Translations under genes and position numbers: made by a program | DNA from: Talpa occidentalis | Lineage: Eukaryota > Chordata > Mammalia > Eulipotyphla > Talpidae | NCBI RefSeq assembly: GCF_014898055.3 | Contig: NW_023601433.1 | Location: 82,841,106-82,905,105 of the forward strand | Length of the DNA: 64,000 bases | Direction of reading: 5' to 3' | Part shown: positions 55,495 to 64,000 of the stretch, piece after piece | Layout of the letters: the number at the start of each line of letters is the position of its first letter | How positions within the stretch are numbered: the stretch's first letter is position 1 | Notes under the pieces: generated by a model | The model's input: the letters and a program-made list of their open reading frames with translations, nothing else | Told to the model about the DNA's origin: nothing | The model's database searches: none

Positions 55495-55853
55495 TCTATC
55501 CATCCCTGAGCCCTCTACTCAACCAGCAAATGTGTGCTGAGAGGCAGCTGTTCCAACACTGGGCTGGGTGTTGGGCATTCAGCAATGAAGAATCCCAGGT
55601 CCTGTCCTTCTGGATGTCGAGGTCTGGTGGGAAAGAGGTATGGACAAGACCAGCATTCCGGGTGGGGTGAGCACAGCACACAGGAGCCCATGGTAAAGAA
55701 GTAGCCAGGCCTTGTGGGGCAAGAGAGAAGCCTGGAGAAGATGGAGGCATCAGAACAGGCCTGGAGAACAAAAGAGCTAGCTAAGCCAAGTGAAGGAAGC
55801 AGATCTTGGGTGAAGGGAATAGCATGTGCAAAAGGTCTAAAGAAAGACTAGTT

Positions 55854-55854
<1 letters not shown>
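55495..55854 (-). mobile_element. L2 LINE 3' region, minus strand
   Basis: 'caaccagcaaatgtgtgctg', 'gggcattcagcaatgaag', 'ctggagaagatggaggc', 'agctagctaagccaagtg' and 'gggaatagcatgtgcaaaag' run in the order of reverse-strand L2. The SINE that follows is inserted at its far end. Confidence 0.75.
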
Positions 55855-56227
<373 letters not shown>

Positions 56228-56394
56228 CAAAGTGTAGATCAGAGGAAATGAGAAGACAAGACACAGATGTAAGGGAAGGGAAAAGATTTCTCTCTGAAGA
56301 CTCTCTGCACCAAAGCTGAACTGGAGGTCACTCCCACTCCTGGTTACTTCTACTATTAAATTGGCCAGCAGCCTCTCAAGGAGGTGGAGGAAAA

Positions 56395-56485
56395 AATCAT
56401 TGTCCTAATCATAGTCAACAATTTTTAGTGAGCAGCCACCATGAGCCAGTAACTTTTACACATATGAGCTCATTACCTCGTCATG
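56395..56485 (-). mobile_element. MIR SINE, minus strand, left part of interrupted copy
   Basis: 'ttagtgagcagccaccatga', 'gccagtaacttttacacat' and 'atgagctcattacctcg' fit reverse-strand MIR. An L1 interrupts it, and 57055-57170 ('gcaggaattgaatctagagc') is a likely continuation. Confidence 0.6.
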
Positions 56486-56503
56486 AAAAAGTTTCACCAA
56501 CTG

Positions 56504-57041
56504 CCTACTAAACATAGAGCTTCCATATGATCCAGCAATTCCACTCCTAGGTATTTACCCAAAGGACACAGAAACATCAATTCCAAAGAACACCTGCACC
56601 CCTATGTTTATAGCAGCACTGTTTACAATAGCTAAGCTTTGGAAACAACCCAAATGCCCAAAAGTAGATGACTGGATCAAGAAGATGTGGTACATATATA
56701 CCATGGAATATTACTCAGCATTCAAAAAAGATAAACACATGCAATTTGCAGCAACATGGATGGCGCTGGAAGGGATCATGCTCAGCGAAATAAGCCAAAA
56801 AGAAAAAGAAAAATACCGGATGGTCTCACTCATAGCAGGAATCTAGAAAACTTAAATAAGGGACCAGGAAAATGAATAACTATAAGAAAGTGAAAATCAA
56901 AATCAACAAAAAACTATGAACCAGAGACACTTTTAGGGGGGCGGGGGTGGGAGGGGAGGGATTGGGGTCAGAATGGGGGGGGGTGCAATTGTATGGGGAA
57001 TATAACAATAAAATTTATTAAAAAAAAAAAAAAAAAAAAAA
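56504..57041 (+). mobile_element. Young 5'-truncated LINE-1 with perfect target duplication
   Basis: The L1 end runs from 'cctactaaacatagagcttc' through 'gatccagcaattccactcc', 'caatagctaagctttggaa', 'accatggaatattactcagc' and 'tggtctcactcatagcagg', then a G-rich 3' UTR and A22. An 18-base duplication AAAAAGTTTCACCAACTG at 56486-56503 and 57037-57054 is identical. The ORF2 end (56604-56846, ending SLIAGI) is still open, so the copy is recent. It cannot move autonomously as it lacks nearly all of ORF1/ORF2. Confidence 0.97.
56936..56983 (+). repeat. G-run cluster (G-quadruplex-prone) in L1 3' UTR
   Basis: Runs of 6, 5, 3, 4, 3, 4 and 9 G's are separated by 1-7 bases. That exceeds the usual four-run requirement for a quadruplex. 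A polypurine G-rich 3' UTR is a known L1 trait. Confidence 0.85.
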
Positions 57042-57250
57042 GTTTCACCAACTGAATAATCCAAAATAATCCCAGCAGCTACTTCAGCCAATCAAGGCCA
57101 CATATCAGTAGCAAGTAATTGTATATGGCAAGTGGGGGCAGGAATTGAATCTAGAGCTTTGAAACCACCTCTAGCATTACTTCTGTCTTAACAGAGGTAG
57201 AGATGCTTATTGAGGCCCTCTTAGATGGGGATGCTCAGAAATGAAGACTT

Positions 57251-57358
57251 CATCCATCCATCCGCCCATCTGCATATCTGTCCGTCCATCCGTCCGTCCA
57301 TCCGTCCATCCATCCGTCCATCCATCCATCTATCCATCCTTCCATCCACCCATCCACA
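57251..57358. repeat. (CATC/CGTC)n microsatellite, imperfect
   Basis: Mixed CATC and CGTC tetranucleotide units over about 108 bases, with 'cgcccatctgcatatctgtc' as an interruption. Confidence 0.95.
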
Positions 57359-59635
57359 TACCCACACAATCAGGTAATCATTGTACACTCATCAGGGGCC
57401 TCATCCACGCTTCTCTACATTTCTTGCCTGTCTCTAAAACTTGCCCCCAGAACATTTTCACACCCCAGATTATAGGAGACTACCTTAGTCTTCCAAAACA
57501 AAATGGTGCCTCAGAGATGGAACTGTTTAAGAGTTGTCTCTTCAATTCCTATTTTGAAGTTCATCCAGGGGCTCTCACTGATATTGTATGTCAAAGACCA
57601 TTTGGAAGTCCCCATGAGTTAGGGCTTAGAATATCTTAAGGTCATGAAATGCTTTAAGGTTGAAGGTATCAAATTAAAATTTAGGAGTAAAAACGAACTT
57701 TAAGAGAGACACCATTTCGAGAAAGCATATGGGTGTCTGATACAAGCAGCTGCACATATGATACTTGGGTTATACTTTGTAATACTAATTAACATGCACA
57801 CACAAGCACACACATGACTATTCAAATTCTTAAATGTTTTAGATAATGAGGATCTAAAGTAACTCTTTTTATTTTTTTGTTGTGATCACAGTACTAGTTA
57901 AAGTCTCCAGTCTTTCCTCAGAAGTCTAGAAATGCGAGAGAATTGAATAGCTCCAATAGTTCTCAAAACCCTAAGTTATAGTTACCATTTTGTAATGAAG
58001 ATGTGAGAAACAGACTCCAATGAACACCACCCCTTCCCCCACCACAAAATACTCATATATAAAATAGAAGCACAGATCCAATAGCCATGGATGGAAATCA
58101 AACTTCAAGAAATATTTGCTGTCAAAGATTGGATATCGCTTCTCGTGTCAAGATGTGTTGGATGGTCCAGAGTCAGCAGGATCTACCCTCCCTGCCACGG
58201 TCATGGAATCTTCTGGGTTAGTGATTTAGGCTGTTAGATTATACCATTTAAACTTGGGTCTAACAGAAGGAAGAAAAAGGACACGGTGCATTTTCTCTGA
58301 CCCCTGAAGTTGGGCCCTCTCTGGATCAGCTTCCTTCCCACTATCCACCCTTCCTCATTGCACTAAAATTTATTAAATGCAATCTGGACATCTCTCCTCC
58401 CCAGTGCAGGACAGACTGGCATGCAAATCTACTGCCTATCACAATGCAAGTGGGTACTCAATAAAGATTTGCAGAGTTGCAATACCAATACTTAGAATTA
58501 CATATAAATAAAGGGTACCTCAGAGGACATCTCCACAATTTTAACATTGGCCTTTTGTTAATCATTAGCTTTTTAAAACTTTATCATGTTCTCATTGTTG
58601 CTATTGTTTGCTAGCTTTGAATAAAACTAGTTTTCATTTATTGGAGAGTTCCTGGAGGGAGGCAGATAAACAAGAAGGGCAGAAGCCCCAAAATTCTACC
58701 ACAGGTGAAAAGAGAAAAGATGTCTATTCATTCACTCTGTTCTTTCTGTAAAAGCTGCTGGGTGGAGATCTAGCTCCCCACTGTGTGAACCCCATTTTCC
58801 AGGAGCAACAGGCAGAAAGAAAAAGTCACGGAAGCTACTAGAAAGAGATATCCTAAAACTCCAAGTCTCCATCATGAGAATGGTGTTCCCCCAAGGAAAT
58901 CTGGAAATAAGCCTACAAAAAGCCTGGATCCTGTCAGACAAGAGGCGGGATTTGAGCAAACAAGGTCAGGCTCTCCAACAGAGCTGCCATTCATAGGGCC
59001 GGGACACGACCTTCTTTGTCTCCCAGTTAGGTGACACCATCCCGCAGCCGCCTCCCCAGCACTCAGCAAAAGCATCAGCTTCATTCTTCTGCGCCTAAGC
59101 CACCATCAGCCTTTTGGAAACAACTTTAACACCCAAGGAATTTGGCTTTAGGGGAAAATCTCATCTCCCTTCCATCGCAGGAGCTCAGTGGCATGGAAGC
59201 ATGCCAAGGATGACACGTGAGAGAAAGAAAAAGTGCAGGAAAAACAGGGTGATACCAAAGGAAAAAGATTTCCAGCAAAACTGGGAAACAAACAGATACT
59301 GGCCTTGAATGGTCCCTGGACAAGGGTCTTTGGGGTCCGGGTAGTTGAGCTATTCCTCAGCTGGGGTGCTCTGTTGGTCTGTGGAGAAGACAAGGAGAGT
59401 AAGTCAGCAGATCACCCCGGGGGATGATGGTGTTCCTTTACTAGTGCTCATGGAAGCCACACCCTGAAAATCCACCCTGACTCTTGGGTGACGCCATCTT
59501 TCCTGGATGGAATGGAACACCTATTTTGCTTGTTATTTTTCTTACTGTTCCTTCCTGGAAGGATTGCACTGGGTTGGCACACGCAGCAAGCACCCAGCCT
59601 GATCACTTCTGGCTGTGCCTCATCAACCAAGAAAC
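57359..59635. other. Single-copy non-coding stretch
   Basis: About 2.3 kb with no firm repeat. 58370-58470 ('gggtactcaataaagattt') could be an L2 end. Open frames are under 85 codons and lack domains. Confidence 0.45.
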
Positions 59636-59639
59636 TCTG

Positions 59640-59750
59640 TCAGTTCTTAAAGTCCCAGTGTCCCCATCTGTAACGTGGACGTGACACTGCAAAGATCACT
59701 AGATTATTTTAAAGGTTTTAGGAAACTGATTAAGTAAAAGGGCCTGAGAG
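59640..59750 (+). mobile_element. MIR SINE fragment
   Basis: 'gtgtccccatctgtaacgtg' and 'cactgcaaagatcactag' align with the MIR core and 3' part. Confidence 0.45.
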
Positions 59751-60184
59751 AAGGAGGCACATTTCCTGTTCTTTTCCCCTATTTGCTCCCTAGATCCAAG
59801 TTCTCCTTATTAACTGCCAGGGATAATGAGTGAAAGTTATCTCCATGGGCCATATCTGAGAGACAAAAGACCGTCTCTCCTTGCCTTAGAGGTCAGAGGT
59901 CTGAGAACTCAGAATATAATAACCACTCTTGGATTCTTTGGGGCATATTTTCTTTTTTTCACAATAATCAAAGTAATACCAGCAATGATATCCCACACGG
60001 AAAAACTACAAATCATTCCTGAAATAGCTGGAGATTTTTATAGAAAGTCTAATTCTGGAAACAAATTGTAAAGGGCTAAAACAGGGACAGAAATGGGGAT
60101 TTTTACCTTATGAGAGATTAGAAGTTTCGTATAACTGGTGTATGGCGTTGATAGTAATAAAAAGAGAATAGAAATAGTAATAAT

Positions 60185-60370
60185 AATGTAATGGTCATTT
60201 CTTAAATACTAATTCTGCACTGGGCATTCTTTTTGTATATTATCCCCTATAATTCTCAAAGCAAACCTCCGAGAAAGTATCGTCGTGAAGCATTTCACAG
60301 TAAAAGAGGGTATACCTTAAAGAACTAGCATGGCCCCCTAAGTCAGGTAGTGACAAGCAGTGGGTAAAAA
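60185..60370 (-). mobile_element. MIR SINE, minus strand
   Basis: 'tcatttcttaaatactaatt', 'ctgcactgggcattcttttt' and 'cccctataattctcaaagc' match the reverse MIR. Confidence 0.65.
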
Positions 60371-60524
60371 TCCAGGTCCTGCTTACTCTGGAGTCTGGGC
60401 AATTTTCCTGGGGGGTTTCAGATTCCCCAGGAGACTATCTTTATCTTTCCCCTTTTGGAACTTCTATTGCAAATTTCTCTGTCTTATTCTGCGAATCTAT
60501 TTCTGTGTCTCTCAAGTGTGTGTG

Positions 60525-60796
60525 TCTCTCTCATACACACACACTCCAAGACCCCCACACCACATATGCAAACACATGCACATGCATGTAACATTATCCA
60601 CACACAGACACACAAACACACTCACACGTGCATCTGCCACTCTTCATGCTCAGACTCAACACACCCACACATCGTGCAGATCTATATCCAACACACATCC
60701 ACACAGCACCATCAACTACATACACACTCCACAGAGACATGCATACCCCACGCAAACACACTCACACCCCGTATAAATACCTTACCCACAAACACA

Positions 60797-60832
<36 letters not shown>

Positions 60833-60925
60833 CACCATCCACATCCTCCACACAGGAACCACACACGCACAAACCAACACCCACCATACACAAACCACAT
60901 ACACACATGTGCTGCACACACACAC
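60525..60925. repeat. CA-rich low-complexity region with a pure (CA)n core
   Basis: ACAC-type words dominate for about 400 bases, with an uninterrupted CA run of about 15 units near 60802-60832. Open frames across it are His/Thr-rich by composition and not real. Confidence 0.93.
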
Positions 60926-62900
60926 ACATATACAGAGTGACCAGCTGGTGCATTTGTTCTCTGTATATTGATACCCCTGTCTTATAGATTGACCCAGAGA
61001 AAGTAAAAGAGATAACTAAAATTTCCAAAATTCCCATTCAACATTCAGTATCAGCGATCACTACAGGGTGAATCTTGGAACACAGTTTTATTAGTCAGCT
61101 TTGAAGACTGGTTTGAGTTTTGCAACATTCTCTTAAATCTCAGAGTTATAAATATTTGTTTTCTCTAAGAACAGAAGACCAGAGTCTGGGTCCCGCTCTA
61201 GAGCTAACAGGCAGGGAAGGTCCTACCCCCTCCTGGGGGTTCAGTTTTATAATCTATACAATGCAAATCCTTCACCCCGCTGTCCTGCTTTCCGCCCCGG
61301 GACTCTTCTCCAGAACCTTGGGCTTCACTAAACACAGACTGAAGATCATGAGAGGGACAAAACCCCAAATCCCTTCTAGCTCTGTAATTTTGCAATTTAC
61401 ATAAAAATAACGATAATGCTAATAATATTAAATGTGGAAAATCTAATGCAAAAAGCAACAGTCACAGCACATAATCCCAAATCAAAGCTAAATGACCCTA
61501 GGGTCTTCCTTTTTGTATTATCTCTGCTTAACTGCCTCTCAGAGGACAGGGGTCACTGGGGTTTCATGGTTGGGTTTTGGTGAGCCTACAGTCATCCGTA
61601 CTTTCGCACCCAAAAACTAAACCATTGCAATATCCCAGATCCCAGGCATCTGACCCAATGTCTTAGACTGGAGTTAATAAGCACTGAGAGACCATCCCCA
61701 TTACAAAATGCCATTATAATTTCCTCATAAAGTGCTGTTTATCAGAGCTCAGCGCCAGTGCCCCCCAGCTCTGCCTGGGCATCTTCAGCTAACATAGCAT
61801 TTGGGGTGTCCACTCCACTCTTGTCCTGCTTTCTTTCTGCCTCAGTTCATCTTCCACATTCGTTCAGTTGCCCAGCATCTGGCTTGAGAACATAAAGGGG
61901 TTCTGTGGAACCTCAAATGACTACATGGATTTGCCTGGGCTGGATCTCAGGTCACTATGGGGCCCCAAAATGAACCAAGTCAGGGAACCTGAAACCATAT
62001 TCCTGGTTTGACCCTTCAGGATCTGAGCCCACTACCTTCATCTCTGGCTTAGCCCAAGCTGGGGAAAAGCACTATCCCTGTGGAGCTGTTATGGAAAACT
62101 TGGTTGGTTGCAAGGAAAATGAAAACCTCAGATAAGCCAAGAGAACTCCAACTCAAAATCAAAATGGCAGGGCTCAGAGCAATCGATCAGAAGGCTCAGG
62201 AGACATATGCTGAATGTAGCACCTCAAAGTGAAAGCAGATGGGCTAATGTGCATTGATCTCCAAAGGCTTGTTGACACCCTTTTGAAACAGAGACAATAA
62301 GGGGCATTGGGGGAGAGCTTTAAGTGAAGAGGGTCAAGTCATGGGGGATCAAAAAATCTGGGACAAGGACTCTTGGGTAAACTCTAAGCCTCATTTTAGA
62401 ATGTCACCCTCAATTCCTTAGAGCTGACAGAATGGAGGGAGGGGAAGAGGGGAGGGGCTTTGTCTCTGCCACTACCTGATCACCAAGTTCTTAATTTTCA
62501 GGTTTTTTTTTTCTTTCACTATCTCAGCTGCCCCAGCTCCCCCAGCCTCTGGATACATCAATGCAGGTCCCATAGATTCTCTGTGCCCACCCCCCATACA
62601 ACACACTTTGCCCTTTTTTCGGTCTCTAATTTATTTCTCAGTGTGCCCAATTTCTGTCCAAGAAGCATTGCCACCTCCCTCCCTGAAGTTCTCGAGTCCT
62701 TGAAATACCAATACTAAGTGGGGGGCTAGAAAGAAGGGGGAAAACATGTCTTGGCTCCCTTGTTATGATACATCAACAAACAGTGCCTTCAGTTTAGCCT
62801 GGCTGACTTACAGCAACCTGGGGAACTAAACTATCCAGGGTGAGTGAGAGTGGTGGATTAACAATTCTCAACTAGTTAAAAAGACAACCAAAACACACAA
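60926..62900. other. Single-copy non-coding stretch, nothing recognised
   Basis: About 2 kb with no assigned transposon or RNA gene. Open frames are at most 94 codons. Confidence 0.5.
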
Positions 62901-63050
62901 CCGCTGCTCCCCTCAGCAGTGTATTTCAGTAGATCTGCCTGTTCTGCTCCCCACTCCGTCTCTGGTGAATCCTCTCACCCCACCCCCCACACACACACCC
63001 CTCCGGCCTACACCCTAGTTCTTGTATGCATAAATAAATATTTTAAAAGG
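62901..63050 (+). mobile_element. tRNA-derived SINE, 5'-truncated (head lost)
   Basis: It begins mid-body at 'ccgctgctcccctcagcag' and runs to 'tgcataaataaatattttaa'. The whole tRNA-like head is absent, so the promoter boxes are gone and the head type cannot be assigned. Confidence 0.95.
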
Positions 63051-63951
63051 GGGGTAATGAATGGAAAGTTATCCTCATGGAGATCTAATTTAGGTTTCCT
63101 CTCAAATCACAACTCTCAAGGCCAGTGTCAGCCAAGAAAGAGATTCTGGTCAGGCTCTTGTCTTCCATCTCTTCTATTTTCTTCCTATTGTTCAGTGACA
63201 TGGGAAGCCCATCTTTAGTCTTCTGTCCGGTGTTGTCCCTAGGTTTGGTCAAGTGCTTGCAACAGAACCAACCAATACTGTCATGTTGGTTAAAGGGGTC
63301 TTGAAAGAAGAGGGCGAGCTGGAGTAACATTGGGGGCATCTGACTTAATTTGCTACCAAAAATGGACCAGGCCATTCATCTGGGCTGGGCACAGGAGAGG
63401 AAACCTTGGAACTTTCCTGAATGACAATATCCCCTAACTGAACCCCAACCATTGAGTCACCTCCCCCTATCCTAGGGCCCTGGAGCTTGTTTTATCATTT
63501 GCTAAATGTACAGAATAAACACTCAATATTCAGGGACAAGGGTCTCTCTGGGGTCTCTCCCGCCTCATCCCTCACTCAAGGAATTTTGCAGATAAATCAC
63601 CATGTTAATCCCTGGCCTGAGAGTTATGGGCTGCAGGAGGCAGAAGGAGAATGAGGAAGTGGGACTTGGGGATAGAAGGAAGCCCTTGATGACAAATGAA
63701 GGGTGAACTCGCAGCTGGGAAGTCTGCAGTCGGGGTGGATCTTCCAGAGAGAAGAGGGTGATCTGGGAGTTGCTGAGGCAGGAGTGACCTACCCAGACAA
63801 CCATGCTGCCCAGGCGGAGAGCTGTTCAGAGGAGTGGGGACCAGAAAGGAAAATGGCTTCAGGACAAGAACAGAAGGGGAAAGAAAGTGCCCTTCCTGTG
63901 ACAGGTGACACTGAGGAGGCAGCAGCTTTATTGGATCAGATTTGGCCCCTT
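63051..63951. other. Single-copy non-coding stretch, nothing recognised
   Basis: 63480-63540 ('gtacagaataaacactcaa') has a faint L2-end flavour. No gene is recognised. Confidence 0.5.
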
Positions 63952-63986
63952 TAGACTTGGAATCTAGACTTGGAATTTAGACTTGG
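63952..63986. repeat. 13-bp tandem repeat at window edge
   Basis: TAGACTTGGAATC, TAGACTTGGAATT and the partial TAGACTTGG follow each other directly. 'ggcccctttag' flanks both sides (63944 and 63985). The array may continue past the window end. Confidence 0.92.
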
Positions 63987-64000
63987 CCCCTTTAGGCCAA

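Noticed and set aside
56604..56846. Open frame of 80 codons with clear similarity to a reverse-transcriptase protein end
   Set aside because: Real similarity, but it is only the ORF2 C-terminus of a 5'-truncated L1, so it is annotated as part of the mobile element and not as a gene.
60281..60345. U6 snRNA-like words 'tcgtgaagcatttc' and 'agcatggcccc'
   Set aside because: They are in the wrong order for U6, the rest of U6 is absent, and the first falls within a MIR alignment. Chance resemblance.
60455..60940. His/Thr-rich frames of 119-161 codons
   Set aside because: Composition artefact of the CA-rich region.

Overview
This 64-kb window is non-coding vertebrate nuclear DNA from a placental mammal. 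No protein-coding exon, rRNA, functional tRNA gene, CRISPR array or bacterial/viral gene is supported. The open frames present are short, lack recognisable domains, and often run through repeats. The base composition, microsatellites, the ancient mammalian repeats (MIR, L2, MER5A, MER20, MaLR-type LTRs) and a young 5'-truncated LINE-1 all fit an intergenic or intronic mammalian segment.

The most informative signal about the host is a lineage-specific tRNA-derived SINE present in 15 copies. Its head reads 'cctccctggtggcgcaaggggttaa', it has a B-box like GTTCGATCC, a fixed body ('cagcagacctctcctg', 'cagtgtatttcagtagatc') and a tail 'gcataaataaataaatc' plus poly(A). It is not Alu, B1/B2, carnivore CAN, equine ERE, pig PRE1 or vespertilionid-bat VES as I know them. 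My best inference is a Laurasiatherian mammal, possibly a rhinolophoid bat (Rhin-1-like SINE), but I cannot confirm the species from memory.

Layout. 0-6.5 kb: old MaLR/MIR fragments, a 31-bp CTAG-rich minisatellite (2436-2703), a stretch with a CRE and a TATA-like motif (4.4-5.4 kb), then a 0.5-kb purine-rich tract. 6.5-9.8 kb: a repeat-dense block with an L1 fragment, three plus-strand SINEs and a minus-strand SINE facing one of them tail to tail, then a minus-strand L1 fragment. 9.8-15.2 kb: mostly single-copy DNA, with a cluster of TAAT/ATTA cores (13.5-13.9 kb) next to a moderately CpG-rich segment (14.1-15.1 kb) that ends in a CG/TG alternating tract; this is the best candidate for regulatory DNA. 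15-28 kb: L2, MIR, LTR and L1 relics with SINEs. 28.8-29.5 kb: a second inverted SINE pair. 33.1-33.8 kb: an L2 interrupted by a SINE with a perfect target duplication. 38.6-39.9 kb: L2 and L1 relics. 44.5-45.3 kb: a MaLR LTR split by MER20. 49.57-49.65 kb: a perfect 33-bp inverted repeat at the 3' end of a MIR. 50.7-51.6 kb: two copies of an old 3'-end/LTR-like repeat. 55.5-57.4 kb: L2, a SINE whose tail has expanded into (AAGC)n-(AAAG)n, a young L1 inside a MIR, and a CATC-type microsatellite. 60.5-60.9 kb: CA-rich DNA. The window ends in a 13-bp tandem repeat that may continue past the edge.

There are no genes to place in a pathway. The content of interest is structural (inverted repeats, minisatellites, Z-DNA and G-quadruplex-prone tracts), transposon history (two SINE head types, nested insertions) and candidate cis-regulatory DNA. 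All family names are from pattern recognition, not from a database search.
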